A stretch of 30,921 nucleotides of DNA, taken from the NCBI GenBank assembly GCA_039105265.1, contig JAPFFF010000212.1, forward strand, positions 1 to 30,921. Direction: 5' to 3'. The notes beneath the pieces were generated by a model, which was not told where the DNA came from, did not search any database, and was given only the letters and a program-made list of their open reading frames with translations. A program made the position numbers and the translations under genes. This DNA comes from Tritrichomonas musculus (taxonomy: Eukaryota; Parabasalia; Tritrichomonadida; Tritrichomonadidae). Below, piece after piece: positions 17,519 to 30,800 of the stretch (position 1 is the stretch's first letter; each line of letters starts with the position of its first letter).

Positions 17519-17722
17519 TAATAATATAAATATAATATAAATATAATATATTATATATATAATATAAATATAATATATTATATATATAATATAAATATAA
17601 TATATTATATATATAATATAAATATAATATATTATATATATAATATAAATATAATATATTATATATATAATATATATAATATAAATATAATATATTATAT
17701 ATATAATATAAATATAATATAT
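17519..17722. repeat. 27-bp AT minisatellite
   Basis: About seven tandem units of period 27 are built from TATAATATAAATATAATATA plus TTATATA. One unit is disturbed near 17670. The sequence is pure A/T and strongly self-complementary, so each unit can fold. The 80-codon minus-strand frame over it (repeating YNILYLYYI) is a product of the repeat, not a gene. Confidence 0.85.
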
Positions 17723-17724
17723 TA

Positions 17725-18687
17725 GAGATCGGCGAAAAAGGAATTTCCATATTTACAAAACTTTTTCATATCATTAAGATCCATATGTTTTAAAAATCCA
17801 TTTTTTTTCGAAAAGAAAAAGGTTTGTCTGTAAAAAAATTTTTTTGTGAAATAATTTTTTCGTTTAAAAAATTTGTTTTCTTTTTAAAATGAAAAATACT
17901 TCTTAAAATGATCTTTTTTTTGCGAAATAATTTTCTTTTTTCAAAACACCAAGTCTTTTTTATATGAACAATTTTTTTTAATATAGATTTTCTTTTAAAA
18001 AAAACAAGATCTAATAAATATATTATTTGATTTTGATTTTTGAATACGTTATTTATTCATATTAAAAAAAAAAAAAAACGTTATAATTGGTGGAAAAAAC
18101 TACATTTTGAGGACAAAACTATTATTTTCATTCCCGATTTAAACTGTCTGCATCAAAAGCATCATTTAACAAGATTGGAAAGTGCCTCACAGCTTAATGA
18201 AGCAAATGATATTTTCTATATCATTAGAATGCTTCAAATTTTGAATATAGTTTGATCATAAGCAATGATTACGAGTACTTTATAATTTATACATCAAATA
18301 TCATTCTTTATGATTTGAATAATATCTAAATATATGTTTTTATTAAATAATTCTTTGAAATTCTTGTTAACTAAATTTTCTCTATCAATTTATATTTCGA
18401 AAGGGATTTATGATTTTAATTAAATTTTTTATTTGAAATGATCGAAACTTATTGATATGATTTTACTTTTTGCACACACAAAAGCTTTTCGCAAAGAAGC
18501 TTTTTTTTTATAAAAAAAAAATATTCAAAAATAAACCTTTTTATAAAAAAGTCACTTTTTTTTTAAAAAACAAATTTTTTTCGAAAAAGTGTATGCTTTC
18601 AGATATAACTTATACACATCAAAATAAATATGTTTTATAAATATAATTCTTTATTTTCAAAAAGGAAATCCCTTTTTCTCCGAGCTC
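17725..18687. mobile_element. TA-flanked non-autonomous DNA element, copy 1
   Basis: A 963-bp element starting GAGATCGGCGAAAAAGGAAT and ending with the near reverse complement CCCTTTTTCTCCGAGCTC. The terminal inverted repeats are about 24 bp with about three mismatches. TA lies directly outside both ends (17723-17724, 18688-18689), as for Tc1/mariner insertions. The interior is rich in A and T homopolymer runs. It carries one coding-like stretch at 18082-18255 but no full transposase. It sits within the AT minisatellite. Confidence 0.7.
18082..18255 (+). pseudogene. Coding-like stretch inside element copy 1
   Basis: An open stretch ending in TGA reads through NWWKKLHFEDKTIIFIPD and LESASQLNEANDIFYIIRML. 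The composition is more protein-like than the flanking homopolymer runs. It has no ATG start and matches no family I recognise. It could be a leftover of a transposase or of captured host sequence. The same stretch is kept open in copy 2. Confidence 0.3.
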
Positions 18688-18792
18688 TATTATATATATA
18701 ATATAAATATAATATAAATATAATATAAATATAATATATTATATATATAATAAATATATAATCATAAATATGATGATATTACTAATATATTA
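18688..18792. repeat. AT minisatellite remnant between the two elements
   Basis: It contains the same TATAATATAAATATAATATA words as the array at 17519-17722, then a more irregular AT-rich stretch. It shows that both elements lie in one minisatellite locus or were duplicated together with part of it. Confidence 0.75.
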
Positions 18793-19751
18793 GAGATCGG
18801 CGAAAAAGGAATTTCCATATTTACAAAACTTTTTCATATCATTAAGATCCATATGTTTTAAAAATCCATTTTTTTTCGAAAAGAAAAAGGTTTGTCTGTA
18901 AAAACATTTTTTTGTGAAATAATTTCTTCGTTTAAAAAATTTGTTTTCTTTTTAAAATGAAAAATACTTCTTAAAATGATCTTTTTTTTGCGAAATAATT
19001 TTCTTTTTTCAAAACACCAAGTCTTTTTTATATGAACAATTTTTTTTAATATAGATTTTCTTTTAAAAAAAACAAGATCTTATAAATATATTATTTGATT
19101 TTGATTTTTGAATACGTTATTTATTCATATTAAAAAAAAAAACGTTATAATTGGTGGAAAAAACTACATTTTGAGGACAAAACTATTATTTTCATTCCCG
19201 ATTTAAACTGTCTGCATCAAAAGCATCATTTAACAAGATTGAAAAGTGCCTCACAGCTTAATGAAGCAAATGATATTTTCTATATCATTCGAATGCTTCA
19301 AATTTTGAATATAGTTTGATCATAAGCAATGATTACGAGTACTTTATAATTTATACATAAAATATCATTCTTTATGATTTGAATAATATCTAAATATATG
19401 TTTTTATTAAATAATTCTTTGAAATTCTTGTTAACTAAATTTTTTCTATCAATTTATATTTCGAAAGGGATTTATGATTTTAATTAAATTTTTTATTTGA
19501 AATGATCGAAACTTATTGATATGATTTTACTTTTTGCACACACAAAAACTTTTCGCAAAGAAGCTTTTTTTTTATAAAAAAAAAATATTCAAAAATAAAC
19601 CTTTTTATAAAAAAGTCACTTTTTTTTTAAAAAACAATTTTTTTTCGAAAAAGTGTATGCTTTCAGATATAACTTATACACATCAAAATAAATATGTTTT
19701 ATAAATATAATTCTTTATTTTCAAAAAGGAAATCCCTTTTTCTCCGAGCTC
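18793..19751. mobile_element. TA-flanked non-autonomous DNA element, copy 2
   Basis: A 959-bp direct copy of 17725-18687, with the same ends, order and orientation. The few differences are homopolymer-length changes and scattered substitutions, so identity is very high. TA flanks both ends (18791-18792, 19752-19753). The open stretch of copy 1 is retained at about 19146-19319 with a synonymous Arg change (AGA to CGA) and a Glu-to-Lys change. Confidence 0.7.
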
Positions 19752-19753
19752 TA

Positions 19754-20265
19754 TTATCCAATAAATAAGTATTTGTTAATAAATATAATATATTATCAAA
19801 ATTCTGATATTATCAAAATAATTTTTTCAAAAACTAGCAATTTATCCAATTATTAATTCAAAATTTTTATTTATAAAAAACAAAAATTTCTTGAATATCA
19901 ATAATATAATTTGTTAAAAATTATTATTATATTTCAAGTTACAAATAAATAATGTAAATAATAAATCATTTAAGAAAAATCTCAAATATCATAAAAAAAA
20001 CACTTATTTTAATGATAAATGGAATAAATAACAAATATTTTGATTTTTCAGATATATTAAATGAATATAGATTTTATCTAATATTGATATAAAATTTTTT
20101 TAAATAGAAAGAATATTTAAATTTTAAGATATTATTATTTTTTAATAAAAAAAAATTGAGAGAGTCGATCCATTTTATAAAAACAATTGAGAATTTCGAA
20201 CATTTATGTATTGAAAATATTTATTTAAAAATTTCAAATATAACCCGTTATTATTATATTTATAC
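19754..20265. other. AT-rich upstream region of the CNB gene
   Basis: No gene or RNA is visible. It contains the presumed promoter of the downstream gene, but I find no convincing initiator near its ATG. Confidence 0.5.
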
Positions 20266-21567
20266 ATGTATAACAAACATAATGGATCTGTTGTTTCTCG
20301 TCGTTTAAGGCCGAAAGTACTCCTAGTTTCGAAAAAGAAGAGTAATGAAAAACAAATTTTGCCAACTGAAGAAGAATTGATTCGTGCACTGGACGTTAAT
20401 CCATCAGATAGGACTCAAAAAGATATTGATACAATTCTCGCAATTGTTGGAAAATGGAAAGATTTTCAAACTTTTATCAAAATGGACCAAGAAAAGAAAG
20501 AAATTTGTCGTCGTATAACTTACGAAAGATATGATACCAACGATTTTGTTATTAAACAAGGAGATGACCCTGATGGTTGGTATCTAATTCTCTCAGGCAC
20601 ATGCTCAATTTATATTTTAATTAATTCCGATTTTGGACATGAAGCAATTCCGCCATCTGTCCTCAGTACATTAAAAAACTCATTTGGACAAGAAAAGTGC
20701 TTCTTGTGCGTGGCAAAGAAATTCCCAACACAAGAATTTGGATCAACAGCTCTTACCAATAATGATAAAAGAAACGCTTCAATTCTCGCTGATGAACCTT
20801 CACTAATATTGCGAGTTGATCCCCATTTATACAGAGATACTGCTGCTTGGGTTGCTAGAGCTCAGCTTGAAAAAAAAGCAAATTTATTATCACATATCCC
20901 TCAATTACAATTTTTGAAAGAATTACCACCAGAAGATAAGATATTCACTAGACTTGGAGAAAATATGATTGAAAATAGGCTTGAAACAGGTCAAGTTATT
21001 AATGCTCAAAATATTGTCGCAGAGGAATGCTTTTGTGTAATTGAAGAAGGACTTTTATACAAGCAGAGACTTGTTGACTTTTCAAATTTCAATAAGAATG
21101 ATATGAATATTAGCACCAAAAATCAGCTTCAGTTTCCAATCAACCTGCCTCCAGGAAAGCATACTGTAACCATTAAAAAATATGGTCCGAAAACTATGTT
21201 TCCAGATCCAACGTTAAAAGACTATATTTCATATCCCTTTTCGTTGGTTGTTGTTGAACCAGTTACTTTTTATGCTTTAAAACAGTCAGATCTTACGTCA
21301 ATGCTTTTAAATACACATATAGAACGAATTAGAAATAGTGTACGAGATGAACCTACAGATTTAGAAGTTATTCAAATGCATATAGAAAGACAACAAGCAA
21401 TACAATGGCAACTCTTTAAGAAAAAATGCGTTAAAGAAGTACGAAGAGAAATTAAAGTTGAAAGGCAAATGGCGCTTGGCCAATGGTGTGTTAGGAGGTG
21501 TGGCATTCCTAAAACAATCAAAGATCATAAGCATTTCACACCTCTGAAACGAGGACAATCTGATTAA
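20266..21567 (+). CDS. Cyclic nucleotide-binding domain protein
   Basis: 433 residues. A basic N-terminus (1-35) leads to a CNB domain at about 60-190: NDFVIKQGDDPDGWYLILSG (92-111) matches the conserved beta-barrel core, and FGSTALTNNDKRNASI (158-173) is the phosphate-binding cassette. The cassette keeps the Arg (R169) but has Ser where the ribose-binding Glu of FGExAL normally lies, so cAMP/cGMP affinity is doubtful. A ~30-residue insert between these parts lengthens the barrel. A weaker second barrel may lie at 215-350 (FCVIEEGLLY). The C-terminus (about 375-433) is helical and basic, with no kinase, channel or exchange-factor domain. The overall plan recalls CNBD2-like or sensor-only proteins. 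The ATG is the first in frame after an AT-rich leader. The target is unknown. Confidence 0.85.
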   Translation: MYNKHNGSVVSRRLRPKVLLVSKKKSNEKQILPTEEELIRALDVNPSDRTQKDIDTILAIVGKWKDFQTFIKMDQEKKEICRRITYERYDTNDFVIKQGDDPDGWYLILSGTCSIYILINSDFGHEAIPPSVLSTLKNSFGQEKCFLCVAKKFPTQEFGSTALTNNDKRNASILADEPSLILRVDPHLYRDTAAWVARAQLEKKANLLSHIPQLQFLKELPPEDKIFTRLGENMIENRLETGQVINAQNIVAEECFCVIEEGLLYKQRLVDFSNFNKNDMNISTKNQLQFPINLPPGKHTVTIKKYGPKTMFPDPTLKDYISYPFSLVVVEPVTFYALKQSDLTSMLLNTHIERIRNSVRDEPTDLEVIQMHIERQQAIQWQLFKKKCVKEVRREIKVERQMALGQWCVRRCGIPKTIKDHKHFTPLKRGQSD

Positions 21568-21839
21568 TCGCATAGATCTTTTGTCTTTTTTTGTTTTTTA
21601 TTATATTATTAAGATAATACTTTTGATAATGAAATCAATAAAATTATGTTTGGACCAAAAAATATAATACAATATTAATAGCATTATTTTTTTTATATAT
21701 TTTTTGGAATTCATATACTATTGTATAACAACAATCATAAGTTTATGACCAAGATTTTAGATTTTTTTTTTATATGCTTTTCTTATTCATATATTTTTTG
21801 GTGGTATAAAAAGACATTATTCTTGAAAATCTTCTATCC
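21568..21839. other. Intergenic spacer before the Tra1-like gene
   Basis: 272 bp, AT-rich, between two genes on the same strand. ACATTATT about 20 nt before the Tra1-like ATG partly resembles a trichomonad initiator. A short open frame at 21721-21903 overlaps the next gene's start, is hydrophobic and is not called. Confidence 0.45.
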
Positions 21840-24800
21840 ATGGAAATTCCTTTACCGAAACCAGGTGACACAAATTATGTACAAGAATTTTGCAAAATGT
21901 TAAATGATAAATATATTGAAATTATTTCTTCTGGGAAAGAAATTGATTCCAACTTAATCTTTCAATTTTATAACTTTGCAGACAATGCCCATAGACCAGA
22001 ATACATTTCAGAGTCAGAATGGAACTATCTTCGAACAAATATTTATTTATTTTTATCGACACTCGATCCAAAAGAAGATCAAATCCCTGGAATATCGTTA
22101 AAAACAGATGACGGAGTTTTATTTAGTTCAATTGTTATTCAATATTGCATACGAAAAAATAATAAGGTTTTTGCAGACACACTTGTTCAAGCTTTTGATT
22201 TTATTATTGATACAATAGTTAATCGTGATAAACCAGTTTCAATATATTCTTATTCACCATCATTTTATGCCCGAAATCTTCCCAAATTATTATCCAATTC
22301 ACTTCCAGAAGAAGTATATAAAAAGATATTTGTTGATACACTTCGAAGATTTATAAACAAGAAAAACAAATATTTAACAGATAGTGATTTAGCATTTTAT
22401 TCAGAAATAATTCGAATATTACTTGAAAAAGAAGATTTATCTCAAGAATTATGCGTATTTTTTTGTCATTTATATGAGAATTACAAACATATTCCAATAC
22501 AAATCGTTAATCATTTCCTAAATTTATGGAGAGGAATTTTACCATCCATTAAATCATCCAATGATAAAGATATAACGGAACTACCAAGTAATATCTTATT
22601 AACCGTATCAAAGTTGAAAGCCCACGATCTTCCGCGATCTTTTCCATGGCATATTTGTTTTCAAATATACGAATCTCTTTTATCATCGCCCAAGAACCAA
22701 TTCAAAGTTTTCATTGCAATTAATAGCATCATTAGGAATATTAAACGAATTGACATCACCAACCGTATTGATTCACTAGCACAACTGTTTTTTCGTGTAA
22801 TGAAGACGCAATTTACAAAGGGCGGTGAAAAGGAAGGCTATCATCTTCTCTATTATTTTTTGACAAATGTAATTTCAACGGTTTCACTGGCCACACAACG
22901 TCTTAAACCGTTAAAAGGGATTCAATTAAAGCATACAGGTTCCACCCGAATTAGTTTTGCCAAGCAACCACAAGATGGCGAAAATGTTGTCGATTTAGAC
23001 AATGGTTTATACACTCAATTTGTCGTTGTCGAGTGCAAAACCGGCGAAGAAGAAATTCGCCAATTTGACAGTATGAAAAAGACGATAGATTCACTTTCAA
23101 AGCAGCTTCAATTTGCAATAAAATTCAATGTAATTGAGCCGTTTAGAATTTTCGATTTAATGGACCTGCCAAATCAATCAGACAGGATTATTTCAGAGCC
23201 GACGATTTCGTTGATTTATTACTTGAGATTGATCATTCGAAGTTGGCTTGATTTTCTTGTTTCGTTTTCATTTCGGGTGACAATGATGAATCATTACTTG
23301 TTCCAAGGCGACGGCCTTCTTAAGTTCAACGGACCTGGACCAACAATAAGAAGACAGGTTGATTACACGTTGTTGCATCGTGAAGTAATTGACAGTCTTT
23401 TGGCTCTGCCTGATGAGCTGACGAGTTTAATTGTAGATGAATTAATAAGATGCTTAGCGAAATCGTTGAAGAAGGAAATGATAACGCATCATGTTATAAT
23501 TAATTTCTTTTCTTCACTTTGTCAGAAAAAACCGCTATTAAAGCGGTTATTGCTGACAAAAATGATCCCCTATTCGATTTCAGCTTTGCCAAAATTGACA
23601 TCTAATGACAACAGAGATTCACACTTCTACAACCAATGGATCATGCTGTTCTTCCGAATTGGAATGAAAGCAAATCGGCCAGATCCGAACTTTTTGTATG
23701 TACTTTTGAATAGCCAAAAGTTGATTATTTCAAATGTTATCAATTATATGAGACAGATAACGAATGCAACTGAAACAATGGAAACTTTTAATTGGTTTCG
23801 TTTGATGATGTATGAATCAGCAGGTTCAAAGCCTCTCGTTGTTTCCGATCAAGACATGTTGAAAGTTAGACGTCATTTATTAGACGAACTTCCAGCAGCG
23901 TCACATCACAATGCGTTAAGAATCATCTTTGATCCGATCATGACAAGTTCCAAGCAAACGTTGACGATATCATTGATGTCATCATTATTAACGGAAGCTT
24001 TTAATTCAAAGGACCAGGCGGTTATTTCAATGGCATTGAGACAATTCGTGCCTCTTTTAATGAAAGAATCAATTCAAAAATTTTGCGATTTTGAATTTGA
24101 TAAATATCAAAATCTTTTTTCATCGCTTTTTAATTCAGCAATTTATGCAAATGAAGCTGATTTTAATACAATTTATCATATCATCCCTTCAATGGCGCCT
24201 TTCTTTATTAAAAAGCCAACAGGTCCAACAACCGATCCTTTCCAGATCATCTTTGAACCTTTTGGCTTGACTGTTAAAGAAGTTATTCAGTCCATAAATA
24301 AGACCATAAATGATGATGAAAGTGAAAGTGTCCATTTATTTAATCTTTATGTTCATCTCTTTAATAAAACAAAGGAATGCTTTTATTTAAATCCGGCCAA
24401 GTCATTTGAAACGTTATCTTCTTTGTTGACAAATATTGTCAATTTGTACAAATTCAATGAAATTCGAGCGCAAGTTTTTGATTTTTTATTGAATCAAAAC
24501 ATTGAATTTGCAAAACATATGATACAAACGCACATCAACACATACTTCTTGATCTTATTCTCTGTCATTGGCTTCTCACGCTCATACATGTCAAAATACA
24601 CAATCGATTTAATTCACAATTTTTTGTCTGTTTTGAAAGACATGAACGTTGAAGACTCAGTCATTTCAGATACAATGAATGATATTTTATCGTCAAGTAA
24701 TATTTCTATCTCTCATTTTAACATATTTATAGGCCTCGGACTCATTTATAAACATTTCCCTAAAGTTATAACGATCTCTCACATTGGACGGTTATTTTCA

Positions 24801-27800
24801 ACCACTTCAGAAAATATTCAACATGACATGAAAAATCTTCCTTTGTTGAACAAGTTTTTAAAGCTGTTTCTAACTAACGGAACAGATGAAATAAAGAGAC
24901 AATTCACTGAAATCATTTATCAAAGGTTTCATATGATTTGGTATGGCTATCGTTTCATGATAACAAATCAGTTATCAAAACTTGGGGCCAAATTACCCTT
25001 GAAAAGTTACAATGAGCTCAATTCAATTGAAAATAACACTTTGTTCATACTTAAGACAATTGTAGCTTTTGCCTGCGGAATAAATGGTAATGAAACTGAA
25101 TCATTAAGTGAAGATATGAAATCTAGAATTCGAAAAATAATTCAAGGATTAGATACCTCTCAAACACAGCATGGATTTGAATCGAAAGTGATCGTTTTGA
25201 TTATATATTTTTCTATTGTTTCAAATGAAATTATTAGACATGAATTTATGTCGGATTACGAGTTTGTTGAGACAATGTTCATGTTCTTAAAAAGAATGAT
25301 TATTCGTCGATTGCCGATTTTATTTCGTGCATCGAAAAAGTTGTTTAAAACGGTTTTTCAATCATGTGATACATATCCATTCATATCTTCAATCATCGAC
25401 AAATTCTACACAAATGAACCAACAAACTTTCTTGGAAGTAATGTTTTATTATCATTTGTTTTACATTTGACACGAATTGTTCCTCACAAATGTCCTCCGA
25501 GTTTCACTAAGATTATCATCGAAACAATCATTAATTTTAGTAGGAAGAGCAATGAAGATCAAATGAACTTTTTCCCTGCTTTTGTTTGTCTATTGAAATT
25601 GTTAGTCATTGAAGATTACATTAAACAAAAAGATGTCTTGGATATTTATCGTATCCAAAAGAATCAGCATTCATATTATTTTCATCTTCTTAATGCTTTA
25701 ATTCGACTTTGTCAAAACGATGAAATTCCTTATCTTTCATTAATTGGTTCACAATTGATGAAGTTATTTTTAATCTTTCCTGAAGAAACCATCAATTTTA
25801 TTATATTTAAATTCAATGATATTCAATGTGTAGCCTTGTCAGTTATTGAAAATATAATTCTTAAAGATACATCGTATATTTTATTACATGCATTCGTTAA
25901 AGCTATTGAAAATCATCTAGATAAGATTAGTTCCATTCGTCCTTGCGTTTATGAGACACTTGCGAATTTATTTAAACATGAAGAAGTCATTTCAAATCAA
26001 AAAACTAGGGATTTTGGAATTTTTCTTTTTAATCAATTTACTTCTGAATACAATTCTAATTTAATTTATGGATTACATGGATTCATGTCTTTAATTCATC
26101 TTTCCAAAATCTATTTAATAGTCCTTAAACACGATTTGACGTATGAAAACATTTTTTCATTTTCGAAAATATTTCAACATCCTTCATTTCGCTCATCAAA
26201 CATATATAAAAAGTTCATTCATTTGGTTTTCATTGATAAAGAACAAGCTTTTTATAAAGGATTACTTGAATACACACTGCAATTATTATATTTTGAAACA
26301 AATGACGACATTTACTTCATTGAAATCATCATAAGCCATTCAATTAAACACATCACTGATGAATCAGAAGAATATCAATCATTCTTGTGGAACGAAGTTG
26401 ACAAAATGGCAATTGATATGAAATACAATACAATTAGGCTTAAAATTATTTCAAGAATGTTTGAAATGACAAATATTTATAATTTGAACAAAGTTGAATT
26501 AGTTATTAAAAATATTCCTTTGATTTTCGGAGAACCAATTCCACAACACATTTTCATTGGCTACAAAATAACTCAATCATTGCAAAAGCATGATAAGTTA
26601 CCAGACAAATTATTCAGCCATCTAATATCAATGTTTATTCGTTATGGCAAATATTTAGATACACCTTATGCCTATTCAACAATGCAATTGATGAAAAGCA
26701 GGCCTGATTTATTCATGAATCTCGACATGGATCTAAAAAAATCATTCTTGTTTTTCACACTTGAAAAATTGCCTTTTCTTAAAGATTTGCCTAAAATTGT
26801 GTTCGCTGTGCAAGCTGGTCCCAAATTCTTAGAATATTTGCCATTCCCCGTTGTTTTGAACATTACAAATTCAGTTGAAAAAAAGATGAAAAAAATTATG
26901 CAACAAAGTTCAAATTTCAATCCAAACAATTCAAAATTGAATTCATCAATTGAAAGCTATTTGAATTGTGCTATCAAAATTTCAAGCTATTCACAACCGT
27001 CAAATGAAATATTGAAAAAATTATATGACACTTGCTTTCAATATTTGATTTTTGTGTCAAATTTAAAATTGAGAGTCAAAGATTTCCCTGACATTTTTTG
27101 TCAGGTTTTATTAAAATACGGTTGTGAAGAGTTTAGCTTTGATTTCTTGAATTTGGTGGCACAAGCAGAAACCAAAGAAAAATATTATTTTTATTTCATT
27201 GCTTGTGCATCCAAATTCTTAACAAATTCGCAAATAATGACTTATCATGACTTGTTTATAAACTCAATAAGTTCGATTCCTATTGAACATTACAAGTCGA
27301 ATTACGTTGCAACTTTAATACAAGGAATAACGAGAAACGAAGAACTTTGGAGCTTGTTTTCACATGCAATTGATGGCTTGTTATTTGATCTAACAAGAGT
27401 CATTAATGAAAGCAACATTGAAATCATTATAACCGTCATTCAAACCATTTTTAAGAGTGATTTAAAAATGGACAAAATTCAATACATTGAAAAATTGTGG
27501 GTGTTTATTGACGGTTTAACAGAAACTCCTCATTTGAAGCAAATTTATAAATTCATTATGAGCTTCATTGACGATATTCCACCCCACTTACAAGAGTATT
27601 ACTACTCACTAATCAAAGCACATTCACGAAAGACAAAGAAACATAACGAAGCCTTGATTTCAACTTCGCAAATATTCATGAAGTGTCAAAACGTCCGACA
27701 AACGATCAAACTTGATTTTGTTAAACACATGAATGAATATTTGGATGAATATGCAATTGAGACGCTTGAACGTTTATTAGAAACATATGATGAATATTCT

Positions 27801-30800
27801 GAAAGCAATGAAATTGACCTTTCTTTGTATAAATTGCCAATTTACTTCCATTTGATGCTCCATTCAACACACAATAAAAGTGTCATTTTTGCTGAAATAA
27901 TCATGAATTCATTAGGAATGACAATCAAAGAAAGATTTATAAATGCTTATAAATTGTTTCCTTTGTCAATTTGGAGAGATAATCAAATTGCTGCAACTTC
28001 GATTTTGTTTTTCGGAAAGGTGAACGGTTGGCAACCGATGATTGTCTTCTCAAAAAGTTTCATAACCGTTGGTTCAAAGATATTCCGAAATTTGTTAGAA
28101 CAACTTGAAAATGATGAAGAATCGTTGATTGTTATGAAAAATTTATACATATCATTGATTCCTTTCAATGATTGTAAGTCAGCGAATGAAGCGTTGATTT
28201 CAATTTTGAGTAATAAAAAAGTTAATATGTCACTCATTGTTTCTGGCTGTGAAAGATGGAATCAAACGCTTCTTTTGAATGACGATACTAACCTTGACTT
28301 GATTCCGGACATAATGTTTCTTCCGCATGTTTTGAACGACTCGTTGTTCAGCCGTTACAGGTCAAGTAACTCATACACGATGGCTGCAGAGTGTCACTTT
28401 TTCTTAGGTAATTATGAAGAAGCTATGAAAATATTCCAAGCAAATGAATGCTCTTTAAATTCGCCTTTCGATTCACGAATTTTTAAGCTGACTCAAATTT
28501 TGACACAAAATGACGAATTTGAATACTTTAGCCGTTTTTATTATACAAACGATAGATGCAAAGCGGTTGTGTCAAAATTGTATGAGTCATTTTTGTGCTG
28601 TCAAAGGGAGGAACTTCACTTGGCACGAAATAATTTGAAAGAAACGGCTCATCTTTTTTATCTATTCAATAAAGAGAAGAAAGAAAAGACGCTTTATGAA
28701 CGCGACTTTTCTGACACCATTCAATTCATCATGTATCACCTTGAAAAAGTGGCAGATGAAAATAGCAACAATGTCGAATTGAGTCCTTTTCCTGTTTATT
28801 ACTCAAATTTGGCCTTTAGCCCATTTTACCAGTCACTTTTTAAGGAGATAAATAGAGACTTGTTATTCAAATTGGACCCTGATGACAAAATCCCAGAAAT
28901 TTTAGTGGATGACGATCAAAATCCCCTCAAAAAACAATCAGTGATTTTGACGCCAGGAATTGAGAAGATGTTTCGGTTTGTCAACGGTTATGACGCACAT
29001 GGCTACTCATCAGTGAACGTATTGACGATCCTTGAGTACTCGAGACATTTCATCTCAACGATCACAAATTCAGAGCCCTCTGAAAAAGTGGAATATTCAA
29101 TTAATTATGTAAATATTCACAGGTGGGCCTGCTTGTGTTTCAGCCTCTTCACTATATTTAAAACACCAACAATGCTTTCTGCTGCTTTTAATTCGTACGT
29201 TAAACTTTTGAGTGTAAGCGAATTTGTTCCTTATTTTATTAAATTCGAGTCTTCAGCAAGAATTATTACTTTATTAAGACTCGGATTGGCTGATTCTCAA
29301 AATGAAGAATATAGAAATGTGTGTGAAAAAGTTTCTAATAAATTGGCCTCACCTGAATTTGAATCAAAAAGAGAGATTCTTCAATTTTGGATTCGACAAG
29401 TCGTAGAACTTCAATCGTTCAAACCTTTTGCTCAGATTTTATCAAATAAAATGGAGGAATACATAGGATTATCAACTGCTTACTCAATGGGTAAAATTAC
29501 ATTTGATGAAATTATTCAAGCTCCAATGAAAGACGAAACAGTCAGATCTCAATTAAATACACTTCATTTATTTGAAGAAGTAATAAATTATATATTTTCA
29601 ATGAAATTTGAAGAATTCCAAGTTCAAGTTATATTAGAATCTCTTTTTTATGAAATGAGAAATAGCGAAGCTGACATCGAAAATCTCGATTTAGTTAAAG
29701 TAAGAGACAAACAAATAAAGAGTAGCTTAGAACAAAATATTTATTTACTTCCTTTAGGATTAGTTGAACGTCTTAATAATGAATCAAATTTAGTGCAAAA
29801 AATTAAACGGTCAACTCCTTCAGAAATATATGAATTAGTTGAATATTACTTACCTTCAAGCTTTTCAACATATGAAATAAACAAAAGAGAACTTTATCGT
29901 CTAATTGATGAATTGAATAACAATATGCCTTTGCCTTTTCCAACAAGAATATCTAATAATGTAACACCATATTTAATATTCCTTCAATACAATATTAAGA
30001 AAATTAACGATTCTTTGTTTGTTTTTACATTTAAAACATCAGTTATGAAAAATCATACATTTATTGTTCAAAAGAATGAAAATTACACTGAGCAACAAAA
30101 ATGCACAACATTTTCTAGTTTCTTACTTTTATTAAAACAAATCAATAGATACAATTATTCAAATCGAGTAAGATCGATTCGATATTCAACTTATCTTGGA
30201 TCAGACGTTGGCCAGCAATACTCAATTTATGCAATCGCAACGATGCCTTTAAATTTAGAAGAAATTTTTGAAATGTGGTCAGGCGAGAAGTCTAGTAAAT
30301 GGACAAGAAATACAGATGAAATACCTGATGATATTTTATTAAAACATCTTACTTTTTGTTATACTAAAGAAGAATTCTTGAAAAATCAAGAATTATTGGT
30401 CAGATCAGCTTCAGCTTCTTTTCTGATCGACCATTTATTTTTAGCAAATTATCCTTCAATGGAGACCATGATGATTTGCCCTCAATTATGCGAAATTCCA
30501 ATTTTATTTAAAGAAATAACAGCTAATTATCATGAAAAAGATTTTTCTACGTTTAGATTGTCGCCAAATATTAAACGTGGATTTGGTCCCTTTTATAAAG
30601 GGAAAATGATCATCTCTATGGCTTCTTCAGCTAATAGCATATTTAAATTTATTGAATCTACAAATTCATTTATAGAGCTATTAATATGTGAAGAACTGAA
30701 TGATGAATTGAACATTGATTCTATGGTTGAAATGAAAAATAGAATTAATCATGAAATATTAAAATTTGTTCCACCTGCTTCTCTCGGATCAACTCCAAAA

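Noticed and set aside
17508-17750. 80-codon minus-strand frame with repeating YNILYLYYI
   Set aside because: It is a by-product of the 27-bp minisatellite, whose period is a multiple of three.
17519-19751. CRISPR-like array of repeats and spacers
   Set aside because: The repeats are contiguous A/T minisatellite units and two transposon-like copies; there are no uniform unique spacers, and the genome is eukaryotic.
21721-21903. 60-codon frame overlapping the Tra1-like start
   Set aside because: It is Phe/Tyr/Lys-rich, without motifs, and overlaps the clearly coding N-terminus in another frame.
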